A program made the position numbers and the translations under genes. Below are positions 6,607 through 14,272 of a stretch of DNA of 15,828 bases, piece after piece (within the stretch, counting starts at the first letter, position 1; the number at the start of each line of letters is the position of its first letter). The stretch comes from Bacteroidales bacterium (GTDB lineage Bacteria; Bacteroidota; Bacteroidia; Bacteroidales; UBA7960), in NCBI GenBank assembly GCA_007123065.1, contig SKSI01000103.1, forward strand, positions 1-15,828. The letters are read 5' to 3'. A model generated the notes under the pieces. That model saw nothing but the letters and a program-made list of their open reading frames with translations. It searched no databases and was not told the origin of the DNA.

Positions 6607-8157
6607 TTAATACTTTTCAGTCTTGTTGCCATTGTATCCGAAAGGGATGAAAACAGTAAACCGTGATCCTTTATTCTGTTCGCTTTCAAGTGATACCGTT
6701 CCACCGTGTTGCTCAACAATTGCTTTAACGTAACTGAGTCCGAGGCCGAAACCTTTTACATCATGAATGTTTCCTGTCGAAACCCGGTACAAGTTATCAA
6801 AAATTTTCTTTTGATTTGCACGGCCGATGCCAATTCCTTTGTCTTGTACGTGAACAAGCACTCCTTTGGCTGAGTTTTCTGTACTTATTTTAATCTCCGG
6901 CGCATTGGGAGAATATTTGTTTGCATTATCAATCAGGTTGGAGAAAATATTGGTGAGATGCACCTTGTCACCTTTTACGAAGCTGTATTCCGCTTCCAGG
7001 TGTTTCTCTATTCGTCCGTGCCGCGCTTCAACCTGCAACCCGACCTTGTCAATAGACTGTTGTATGATGTCGTGAAGATTCAGTCCGGTAATGTTCAGCC
7101 TGATCCTGGCCTTTTCGATGAGTGCTGTTTGCAAAACCCGCTCTGTGAGCAGGCCAAGACGTTCATTTTCTTCATTGATCACCCGGATGTAACTTTTGTA
7201 AAGCGGCTCGGATTTTTTAACATCCTGATCACTCAGCGCCTGACAAGCAAGGGATATGGTGGAAATAGGTGTCTTTAACTCGTGCGTCATATTGTTGATG
7301 AAGTCATTTTTCATCACAGAAAGTTTCTTTTGCCTGATGATGGTAAAGATGGTGAATGCAAATGACGAGATAAGAATCAGTAACAGCACAAATGATGTCC
7401 CCAGCATGGCATTCATTTGTGAAAGGATATACCTTTCCTGTTGCGGAAAATATACCAGCAAATATTCAGGGTTGACAAAAAGGTCGTTTGGGAACAGGTG
7501 AAACTGGTAGGGGCTTGTCATCAGCTCATTGGAGTGTTTGCCTGTTTTTTCCGTTACCAGCAGATGGTTGTGTGGATTGTAGACACCAAACTCATAAGGT
7601 GTCTTGATTCCCTGGGTTTCCAACTCATAACGCAGCAGAGAGTCGAGCGACCGGATGGTGTTTTCGTTGGTTACCTGAAAAGAATACCTGTTGTAAAACA
7701 GCTCGTCAAATAAGTCATTGATCATTCTGCTTCTTTCAAAAAAAGCACTGAACGGGTCCTGTCGAAAAGGACCACCTGATTCAGGGATATATCCGGAGCC
7801 GGGGTAACGCTGAAAGCCGAAATTCTGCCAGAACATATCCGGCTCATCTTCCACAGACTGGCTTTGGTCTGAATGCTGCGAGAAAATCTCATTGTAATGG
7901 ATGCGGTTGAGTGAGTCGAGGATGCTGCTGAGTTGACTCAGATGATGATTGCGCTCGTGCTGCATCGTCATTTTACGTGTCAGCTCCTGTTTGTTGAAAC
8001 GGTAAATGGCGCGGGAAACAGCTTCGCTCACTCCCCGGTCGAAGTTAACCTCTTTGATGGCAACGGCGTTGCGTATCCAGTACAGCTGAACCCCCAACAG
8101 TCCAAGCAAGGAAATGCTGATCGCGACAATCACAAGTATGATAAACCTCTTTTTCAT
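6607..8157 (-). CDS. Membrane sensor histidine kinase, RprX-like
   Basis: The inner-membrane kinase is presumed to phosphorylate the response regulator encoded 22 nt downstream. From the ATG at 8157 it has 516 aa. An in-frame TTG at 8184 would add nine residues before the first membrane helix and is less likely. Layout: membrane helix at about 4-27, extracytoplasmic sensor region about 30-247, second helix about 248-274, then HisKA with the H-box NNMTHELKTPIS (phospho-acceptor His292). The ATPase domain has the N-box NLIDNANKYSP (407-417), G1 DKGIGIG (439-445) and G2 GFGLGLSYV (469-477). No HAMP or PAS domain is evident. The sensor region contains a His/Gln/Ser-rich and then Gly/Pro/aromatic-rich stretch (about 66-135), probably flexible. 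The ligand cannot be inferred. The arrangement resembles RprX of Bacteroides. Confidence 0.93.
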   Translation of the reverse strand: MKKRFIILVIVAISISLLGLLGVQLYWIRNAVAIKEVNFDRGVSEAVSRAIYRFNKQELTRKMTMQHERNHHLSQLSSILDSLNRIHYNEIFSQHSDQSQSVEDEPDMFWQNFGFQRYPGSGYIPESGGPFRQDPFSAFFERSRMINDLFDELFYNRYSFQVTNENTIRSLDSLLRYELETQGIKTPYEFGVYNPHNHLLVTEKTGKHSNELMTSPYQFHLFPNDLFVNPEYLLVYFPQQERYILSQMNAMLGTSFVLLLILISSFAFTIFTIIRQKKLSVMKNDFINNMTHELKTPISTISLACQALSDQDVKKSEPLYKSYIRVINEENERLGLLTERVLQTALIEKARIRLNITGLNLHDIIQQSIDKVGLQVEARHGRIEKHLEAEYSFVKGDKVHLTNIFSNLIDNANKYSPNAPEIKISTENSAKGVLVHVQDKGIGIGRANQKKIFDNLYRVSTGNIHDVKGFGLGLSYVKAIVEQHGGTVSLESEQNKGSRFTVFIPFGYNGNKTEKY

Positions 8158-8241
8158 TAATTGTTTAAACAAAATATCAACCAAATGGTTTCAGGCCGGC
8201 GGGATAATTCAATTGTTAGGATGCGCCTTTAAGCCTTCGTG

Positions 8242-8249
8242 CAAAAGTA
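8242..8249 (-). promoter_or_regulatory. -7 promoter element of the kinase/response-regulator operon
   Basis: On the minus strand TACTTTTG matches TAnnTTTG and continues as CAC, like the suf promoter. No TTG lies at the expected -33 distance (the bases there are GC-rich), which suggests dependence on an activator. Transcription would start near 8237, about 80 nt before the kinase ATG. Confidence 0.5.
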
Positions 8250-8276
8250 AAAGACAAAAGGAATCCGCGGCGCTGC

Positions 8277-8314
8277 TTAACACAATTTAACACGCCTTTA
8301 ACATTTTTTAAACT
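8277..8314 (-). promoter_or_regulatory. Phased direct repeats (TGTTAA-like), candidate OmpR-family operator
   Basis: The plus strand has TTAACAC at 8277-8283, TTAACAC at 8287-8293, TTAACAT at 8298-8304 and a weaker TTAAACT at 8308-8314. The steps are 10, 11 and 10 bp, close to one DNA turn. Read on the minus strand they are GTGTTAA-type repeats pointing at the kinase promoter. The nearest one falls at about -40 from the predicted start. OmpR/PhoB regulators typically bind such direct repeats, so autoregulation by the downstream regulator is likely, but this is inference. Confidence 0.5.
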
Positions 8315-8338
8315 GCTGAAAAAGAGAGACGTGATCGG

Positions 8339-8914
8339 TTACATCCTGTTCGCAACAATGTCCCAGTCAACCAACTTCCAGAATGCTGCTATATATTCAG
8401 GACGGCGATTCTGGTAATCCAGGTAATAAGCATGCTCCCATACATCGCAGGTTAACAGGGGCTTGTCGCCGGCTTGCATAGGATTTTCTGCATTTGAGGT
8501 TTGTACGATCTCAAGCTTGCCGTCCGCTTTCCTTACAAGCCAGGTCCATCCGGATCCAAATAGCGTGGTTGCTTTTTGTGTAAAGGCCTCTTTGAAGTCT
8601 TCAAACGAACCAAAGTCCTTGTTAATTGCTTCAAGCAACGCACCCCCGGGGGCATCTTTGCCATTTGCAGAGAAACCTTCCCAGTAAAAAGTATGATTCC
8701 AAACCTGCGCCGCATTGTTGAAAATTCCTCCATCTGCTTTCCTGATGATGTCTTCAAGGCTCATGTCTTCAAATGAAGTGCCCTCAATGAGGCCATTTAA
8801 TTTCTGAACATAGGTCATATGGTGTTTCCCATAATGATATTCTATGGTCTTTTTTGAAATGTGTGGCTCAAGTGCCTCGGGAGAATAGGGTAATTTTGGC
8901 AATACATGTTTCAT
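8339..8914 (-). CDS. sodB: Superoxide dismutase, iron type (Fe/Mn family)
   Basis: The enzyme dismutates superoxide to oxygen and hydrogen peroxide. There is no signal peptide, so it is cytoplasmic. The 191 aa match bacterial Fe-SODs. Metal ligands are His27 (YHYGKHH), His74 (QVWNHTFYW), Asp157 and His161 (DVWEHAYYLDY). The second-shell glutamine is at position 70 in AAQVWNH, the location typical of Fe-SODs; Mn-SODs usually place it in the C-terminal half. Cambialistic use of Mn cannot be excluded, as Bacteroides SODs can be cambialistic. The start is the ATG at 8914. The gene ends 182 nt before the kinase start on the same strand, with no convincing terminator between them, so read-through into the kinase operon is possible. 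Upstream it is divergent from the permease genes. Confidence 0.96.
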   Translation of the reverse strand: MKHVLPKLPYSPEALEPHISKKTIEYHYGKHHMTYVQKLNGLIEGTSFEDMSLEDIIRKADGGIFNNAAQVWNHTFYWEGFSANGKDAPGGALLEAINKDFGSFEDFKEAFTQKATTLFGSGWTWLVRKADGKLEIVQTSNAENPMQAGDKPLLTCDVWEHAYYLDYQNRRPEYIAAFWKLVDWDIVANRM

Positions 8915-8943
8915 AATGTGATGGTTTTGAGTGATGTTTTATG

Positions 8944-8974
8944 CGAATATAATCAAAAAAACCGATGCTTCCAA
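8944..8974 (-). promoter_or_regulatory. Promoter of the superoxide dismutase gene
   Basis: On the minus strand TATATTCG (8951-8944) matches TAnnTTTG with one change, and a TTG at 8974-8972 (within TTTG) stands 20 nt upstream, the same spacing as at suf. Transcription would start near 8937, giving a leader of about 22 nt. No other -7 match was seen in the region. Confidence 0.5.
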
Positions 8975-9014
8975 ATACCATGGGTGTTCGCCTTCGTACA
9001 ATGATGTGCGATAT

Positions 9015-9030
9015 TGTTCAACTTTGTTAA
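9015..9030 (+). promoter_or_regulatory. Candidate half-site pair in the sod/permease divergent gap
   Basis: TGTTCA (9015-9020) and TGTTAA (9025-9030) are spaced 10 bp apart and resemble the repeats upstream of the kinase operon. They point towards the permease genes. A looser TTGTAA follows at 9051-9056. They may be a second target of the same regulator. With only two good half-sites the call is tentative. Confidence 0.3.
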
Positions 9031-9080
9031 AACAAGCAAAAGCGGAACGTTTGTAAAAAACAGCTAACCAGGATGAAGTG

Positions 9081-9088
9081 TATTATTG
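9081..9088 (+). promoter_or_regulatory. Possible -7 element of the first permease gene
   Basis: TATTATTG differs from TAnnTTTG at one position and is followed by CAC, as at the suf and kinase promoters. No TTG lies at the -33 distance. Transcription would begin near 9093, about 58 nt before the ATG at 9151. Confidence 0.3.
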
Positions 9089-9150
9089 CACGTTATTTGA
9101 TATAAAAATCGTGTTTGATAAGGCCATATTTATCTAATTATACATCACCA

Positions 9151-11586
9151 ATGATAAAAAACTATTTAAGCATAGCCTGGCGAAACTTCAGGAAAAACCT
9201 GCTTTATTCAATTATAAATGTACTGGGGTTATCTGTTGGGCTGGCATCAGCAATAATCATCCTGCTATATGTGCAACATGAATTGGCTGCCGATAAGCAC
9301 CACGACAATTATGATTTGCTCTATCGCGTGGGCATTGAAATTGGGATTGGCGGTCCGCCTGTCAAAGCCGGTGTCAGTTCATATCCGGCAGGTCCGGACC
9401 TGAAGGAAAATTTTCCGGAAATCGATGACTTTCTGCGAATGCTTTCAATGGATATTCTGTCGCCTGAATTCTTGATTCAACATGGAGAAAACAGCTTGTA
9501 TGAGAAGGGTATGTTACTTGTTGATTCCAATTTTTTTGAATTTTTCACCCATCCGGTTGTTTACGGTGATCCCGTGGCTTCCTTGCGGCATAACAACCTG
9601 GCCGTTCTGACAAAAAGCACGGCGGAAAGGATTTTTGGTCCCGGTGATCCGGTAGGGAAGCATTTCACTTTTAACAAAAAACATCATGTTGAAGTGGGTG
9701 CGGTGATTGAAGACATTCCTGGAAATTCCCATTTTAAGTTCCGTATGCTGATGTACTGGAGTTCACTGGATGGAATAATTACGGAGGGGATGATGTCAGA
9801 CTCCTATTTTACGAACAATTATTTCACCTATCTGCTTGCGAACCAGGATCTGAACACACCGGAGTTTGATGCAAAACTGGAAGCATTTGTTCAAGATCGG
9901 ATATTGTCCGACTTTTTTGAACAAGTAGAGAATGGAACGTTTAATCTGAAATTACGCCCAATGGAAGACCTGTACTTTCTTAAGGATGAGGTTTATGAAC
10001 CATTCAATCCGGAAGAGATACCCGCAAAGGGAGATCGGGTTTTCGTGTACATTTTCATAACCATTGCCATTTTTCTGCTTTCCATAGCGTCGGTCAATTA
10101 CATGAATATGGCCATTGCCCGCTCTGCCAAACGTTCAAAAGAGGTCGGGGTGCGCAAAGTGCTCGGTGCTGATCGTTCAAGACTGGTTCGTCAATTTCTG
10201 TCTGAATCATTGCTGGTTTGCTTTGTAGCGTTTTTCTTCGCGCTGCTATGGATTGAATTGTTCTTGCCTGTTTTTAATCAGCTTATGATTAAAGACCTCT
10301 ATTTTAGCTTATTGCTTGACTTTCGTTTTTTTACCCTTATTTTTTTGCTGGTTCTTCTTACAGGATTGTTGTCAGGCAGCTACCCGGCCCTTTATTTGTC
10401 AGGTTTCAGGCCCGTTGAGGTTCTAAAGCAGCAGATACGTCTCTCCGACAGAAATCTTTTTGTGAGAAAATTGCTGGTTGGTTTTCAATTTGCCATTTCA
10501 GTATTCATGATCATTGCCACCCTGATTGTCGTGCAGCAGTTGTTTTTTATGCGTAACAAAGACCTGGGTTATGAAACAGAACGGATCGTCATATTGAATG
10601 TTCAGGATCTGGAAGCCCACCAAAGGGAAAGTCTGAAAAATGAGGTGGAACAGATGGCTGTTGTCGACAGGGTAAGTTTGTCGTCGAACCTTCCAGGTCC
10701 CGGAGTTGGCCTTCAACAGTGGGGGTTTCAGATTGAAATGGAGGACGGTTTTGCGGAGCGAATGACCGGCGTATATCACGTCTGTCGCTCATTTGCTGAG
10801 GTTTATGGATTAGAGGTTGTTGATGGAAGATTTTTTGATCCCGAACTGACAACAGACTTATCTGAATCGTTTGTTGTAAACGAAACGGCTGCCCGTCTAT
10901 TTGGCTGGGATGACCCGGTAGGGAAACAGATCCGTCACTTTGGAGATGCAAATGGAGCAAACCGCAGGATCATTGGTGTGGTAAAGGATTTCCATGTTGC
11001 CTCCTTTGAACAGCAAATAATGCCCCTGATCATCATACCTGTAGAACAAGGACCGCAATTGAGCATAAAGCTAAAGCATGATGTCGGGCAAGGGTTCCTG
11101 CCGGCACTGGAGAAAATATGGCACGACTTCGCCGGGTTTTTGCCGATGCGTCATCACTTCATGGATGAGAGGCATCACCTGTCTGTTCATAGTCATGAAA
11201 ATCTTGGCCGTTTGTTTGCCATATTTGCTGCGTTGTGTGTTATGCTTTCTTTGATGGGACTGTTTGGACTGGCGGGGTTTACTGCCGGGCAAAAAACAAA
11301 GGAGATAGGCATCCGGGTAGTGCATGGCGCCTCAACCGTTAACATCCTGCATCTGCTGTACAAAGAATACCTCTGGCTGATGCTCATTGCCATCGCTGTC
11401 GCTTCTGCAGGAGCATTCTACTTTATTGACTCCTGGTTGGCAAACTTTGCCTACCGGATTGCAATTAGTCCGGCCCCGTTTCTGCTTTCCGGATTGATTG
11501 CTATTTTGGTTTCATTGTTAACGGTTGGTTATCACGCAATCCGTTCATCAGGAATTGATCCGGTCGAGGCTTTGAAACACGAATGA
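9151..11586 (+). CDS. ABC transporter permease of the MacB/FtsX family
   Basis: This is an inner-membrane permease of the MacB/FtsX superfamily. From ATG 9151 it has 811 aa, normal for the large Bacteroidota form that has two MacB-type halves. The ATG is preferred over an in-frame TTG at 9115 because MIKNYLSIAWRNFRKN is the customary N-terminus. Membrane helices lie at about 20-41, 297-317, 352-375, 392-412, 440-462, 686-708, 740-762 and 775-795. Large extracytoplasmic MacB_PCD-like domains occupy about 45-290 and 465-680. The first cytoplasmic coupling segment is KEVGVRKVLGA (330-340). In the second it is KEIGIRVVHGA (718-728), diverged from the usual RKVLGA. No ATPase subunit is encoded next to it. 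A second permease gene follows 142 nt downstream. Such proteins move lipids, peptides or drugs, or act as mechanotransmitters; the substrate is unknown. Confidence 0.9.
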   Translation: MIKNYLSIAWRNFRKNLLYSIINVLGLSVGLASAIIILLYVQHELAADKHHDNYDLLYRVGIEIGIGGPPVKAGVSSYPAGPDLKENFPEIDDFLRMLSMDILSPEFLIQHGENSLYEKGMLLVDSNFFEFFTHPVVYGDPVASLRHNNLAVLTKSTAERIFGPGDPVGKHFTFNKKHHVEVGAVIEDIPGNSHFKFRMLMYWSSLDGIITEGMMSDSYFTNNYFTYLLANQDLNTPEFDAKLEAFVQDRILSDFFEQVENGTFNLKLRPMEDLYFLKDEVYEPFNPEEIPAKGDRVFVYIFITIAIFLLSIASVNYMNMAIARSAKRSKEVGVRKVLGADRSRLVRQFLSESLLVCFVAFFFALLWIELFLPVFNQLMIKDLYFSLLLDFRFFTLIFLLVLLTGLLSGSYPALYLSGFRPVEVLKQQIRLSDRNLFVRKLLVGFQFAISVFMIIATLIVVQQLFFMRNKDLGYETERIVILNVQDLEAHQRESLKNEVEQMAVVDRVSLSSNLPGPGVGLQQWGFQIEMEDGFAERMTGVYHVCRSFAEVYGLEVVDGRFFDPELTTDLSESFVVNETAARLFGWDDPVGKQIRHFGDANGANRRIIGVVKDFHVASFEQQIMPLIIIPVEQGPQLSIKLKHDVGQGFLPALEKIWHDFAGFLPMRHHFMDERHHLSVHSHENLGRLFAIFAALCVMLSLMGLFGLAGFTAGQKTKEIGIRVVHGASTVNILHLLYKEYLWLMLIAIAVASAGAFYFIDSWLANFAYRIAISPAPFLLSGLIAILVSLLTVGYHAIRSSGIDPVEALKHE

Positions 11587-11728
11587 TCTTTTTTAAAAAC
11601 GTAATAAAAAATATAACTTGTATGTCCACTTTGGAAATTTAGTTTGCAAATCGAAGTGCCAAATTTAAACCTGTGGCATTTTCCCGATTTTTGTGGTGGA
11701 CAGGCATTTTGATAAAACAATTTATTAT

Positions 11729-14203
11729 ATGACAATGACAGATCTAAAAATCAGTTTCAGAATTATGCTTCGCGAGAAGCAATATGCCATTATAAATGTT
11801 ATCGGACTTGCCGCCGCGATGGCCGGTGCATTGCTCATTCTGCTTTTTCTGCAATTTGAGCTCAGTTATGACAAGTACCATCCGGACCATGAAAGAATTT
11901 TCCGGCTGGCTTCATCATCCGTCATTTCAGGAGAGGAACAGCAATTTGCCGTAAATTCTTATCCGCTCGCACCGCTGATGGTTGAACAGTTTCCTGATTT
12001 TACCGAATATGCCCGTGTTTTTCCTGTCAATTTCTTTTTCAGGAATTTGGTGTATCGCCATCAAGACAAAAACTACTTTGAAAGTGGTGTTTTTGCTGCA
12101 GACTCCACCATATTTGACTTCTTTCATTTCGATTTTTTGCACGGCACCCCCGGTGATGCCCTTAATAAGCCTTTTACCCTGGTGATGACGCAAAGCATGT
12201 CAGAAAGGTATTTTGGAGATCATGACCCTATCGGTGAAAGCATTCTGGTAGAGGGCGCAGGCCATTTCGAAGTAACTGCCGTCATTGAAGACCCCCCGGT
12301 TAACAGCCACTTCCAGTTCGAAGGCTTGCTGTCGATGTCAAGCCTGGCCCACCTGAACCCCCTGTTTGAATCTGTATTTGGCAGGGGGGCAAACTGGGCA
12401 ATGTTTGAAAACTCGCTAACCAGCAAAAACGTGTGGGTGTATATCAAGACCGTTGAAGGATTCAACCCCGATCATTTTATGAAAAATCACTGGGATCCGT
12501 TTTATGATGACCACCTCTCGGGTATTGAATCAACTTTAGATATGCGATCAGGTATTATTTTTCAACCTGTCAGCAGCATTCACATGGGGTCTAAGCTCTT
12601 GTACGAAATGACTTCAGAAACTGGTGCAACCACCATGATGAGTCCGGAAATGGTTGGTGTTTTTTTAATTATCGTACTGTTTTTGCTCACCATCGCAGCC
12701 ATTAACTACACCAATCTGGCTATTAGCAGGTTCAAAAAAAGAGGCAAAGAGGTGGGTGTACGGAAGGTCATGGGAGCCGGGAAACTTCAACTCATCAGGC
12801 AGTTCATGCTGGAGTCAATGCTGACCACCGTTTTAGCACTTCTGATCGCCCTCCTGATGGCTGAAATGATGTTGCCCGCAGTGAATAACCTGCTGGGTGT
12901 GGCCATTACAGCCAACGTGTTTCAAAACCCTTATGTGCTTTTTGTTTTGCTTGGCATGGCTGTTTTTGTTGGGATTGTTGCCGGTATTTATCCTTCTGTA
13001 TATTACACATCTTTCTCCCCCAAAGAGGTACTTGTTAACAGGTACAAACCCGGCCGTAAAACTTTATCCCTGAAAAAGTCGCTGATCGTTCTTCAGTTCA
13101 TTATATCCATATTTATGGTTGTGGCCACGCTTGTTGTTCATAACCAGATGCGCTACATCAATCAAAAGGATCTGGGTTATGATTATGACCATGTCCTGAT
13201 TGTTGAAATGCAGGATGACAGCAACAAAAACAGGGCTGAAGTGCTGATGAATACCTTGCTTCAAGAACCTTTGATTATTGATGCGGCAGTCTCCAATTAC
13301 TATCCGTCTATATACACACTGCAAAATACTTTGAATATCGATACGGATGAGGGCCAGGAGAGGTTTGCCTTGAACTTTGTCCAGGTTTCAGCTGACTTTA
13401 AAGAGTTTATGGATATGGAGCTGGTTAAGGGCCGGTTCTTTGACTGGGAAAGCCGAACAGATATTCAGGAAGCCGTGATCATCAATGAGTCAACCTGGCG
13501 TCAGATTGGCTGGGAAGACCCACTCGGGAAAATGATCCATATCAATTACGAGGTCGTTGAACCATCGGAAACCGGAAGAAGGGTGATTGGCGTTATGAAA
13601 GACTTTCATTATACATCACTGACAAACCCGATTGAACCGATGTTGATATTTCCTATGGAGAACAGGGGGAGTTTCCTGATGGTAAAACTGCCGGGAAGCA
13701 ATCTGACGGCAGGTATTGCTGCGGTTGAAAGCGCGTGGAACGAATTTGCACCAATGAACCCTTTTGTGTATTTCTTCCTTGACCAGACCATTGCCGGGAT
13801 GTATCAGTCGCAACAAGTGCTGGGCCGGTTTTTTGGCGCTTTTGCCATTGTTTGTATCATCATCTCTTTTATGGGTGTTTATGGGCTTTCTGCCTATGCT
13901 GCCGAACAGCGTACCCGCGAAATTGGCATACGAAAGGTGCTCGGAGCTTCAATGAGAGACGTCTTGCTTATGTTGGCCAAAGACTTTTTGTGGTTGCTGG
14001 CCATCGCTTTTGGATTAGCAAGTATATTGGCGTGGTATGCAATGGGACAATGGCTGGATGGTTTTGCATATAGCGTTCGCATGGAACTATGGCCTTTCCT
14101 TGTCGCCGGCCTGACCGCGTTTCTGATCACATTTTTTGCAGTGGGATACCATGCCAGAAGAAGTATGCGCAGAAACCCATCAGAAACATTGCAATATGAA
14201 TAG
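11729..14203 (+). CDS. ABC transporter permease of the MacB/FtsX family (second copy)
   Basis: This is the second large MacB/FtsX-type inner-membrane permease, 824 aa from ATG 11729. Another ATG two codons later and a GTG at 11693 are alternatives. It has the same plan as its upstream neighbour and is clearly its paralogue, though diverged. Helices lie at about 18-41, 308-330, 362-384, 402-424, 450-470, 700-722, 752-771 and 788-808, with extracytoplasmic domains at about 45-300 and 475-695. Both coupling motifs are intact: KEVGVRKVMGA (340-350) and REIGIRKVLGA (730-740). The first copy has lost the second motif, so this may be the more canonical partner. The two could form one heterodimer or two separate transporters. 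No ATPase gene is in the window. The substrate is unknown. Confidence 0.9.
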   Translation: MTMTDLKISFRIMLREKQYAIINVIGLAAAMAGALLILLFLQFELSYDKYHPDHERIFRLASSSVISGEEQQFAVNSYPLAPLMVEQFPDFTEYARVFPVNFFFRNLVYRHQDKNYFESGVFAADSTIFDFFHFDFLHGTPGDALNKPFTLVMTQSMSERYFGDHDPIGESILVEGAGHFEVTAVIEDPPVNSHFQFEGLLSMSSLAHLNPLFESVFGRGANWAMFENSLTSKNVWVYIKTVEGFNPDHFMKNHWDPFYDDHLSGIESTLDMRSGIIFQPVSSIHMGSKLLYEMTSETGATTMMSPEMVGVFLIIVLFLLTIAAINYTNLAISRFKKRGKEVGVRKVMGAGKLQLIRQFMLESMLTTVLALLIALLMAEMMLPAVNNLLGVAITANVFQNPYVLFVLLGMAVFVGIVAGIYPSVYYTSFSPKEVLVNRYKPGRKTLSLKKSLIVLQFIISIFMVVATLVVHNQMRYINQKDLGYDYDHVLIVEMQDDSNKNRAEVLMNTLLQEPLIIDAAVSNYYPSIYTLQNTLNIDTDEGQERFALNFVQVSADFKEFMDMELVKGRFFDWESRTDIQEAVIINESTWRQIGWEDPLGKMIHINYEVVEPSETGRRVIGVMKDFHYTSLTNPIEPMLIFPMENRGSFLMVKLPGSNLTAGIAAVESAWNEFAPMNPFVYFFLDQTIAGMYQSQQVLGRFFGAFAIVCIIISFMGVYGLSAYAAEQRTREIGIRKVLGASMRDVLLMLAKDFLWLLAIAFGLASILAWYAMGQWLDGFAYSVRMELWPFLVAGLTAFLITFFAVGYHARRSMRRNPSETLQYE

Positions 14204-14222
14204 AAAAAATGACAGGATGTTA

Positions 14223-14230
14223 TATATTTG
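14223..14230 (+). promoter_or_regulatory. -7 promoter element upstream of the metzincin gene
   Basis: TATATTTG matches TAnnTTTG exactly and lies 42 nt before the protease ATG. The nearest TTG upstream (14189-14191) is 31 nt away, too far for a normal -33 box, so the promoter may be weak or the match fortuitous in an AT-rich stretch. Confidence 0.35.
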
Positions 14231-14272
14231 AAGCAGGAAAAACCGAATGGCTTCCTCCAAAAATTTGTACGG

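Noticed and set aside
8158..8184. TTG start at 8184 for the histidine kinase
   Set aside because: ATG 8157 directly precedes the positively charged, hydrophobic first membrane segment (MKKRFIILVIVAI), the usual kinase N-terminus; the TTG has no ribosome binding support.
8250..8338. Intrinsic terminator after the superoxide dismutase gene
   Set aside because: No GC-rich hairpin followed by a T-run was found; the AT-rich repeats there are better explained as an operator.
11618..11646. Possible promoter before the second permease gene (TTG, 18 nt, TTAGTTTG)
   Set aside because: The -7 box misses the conserved A at its second position, and the short gap between the two permease genes fits co-transcription. 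Too weak to list as a feature.
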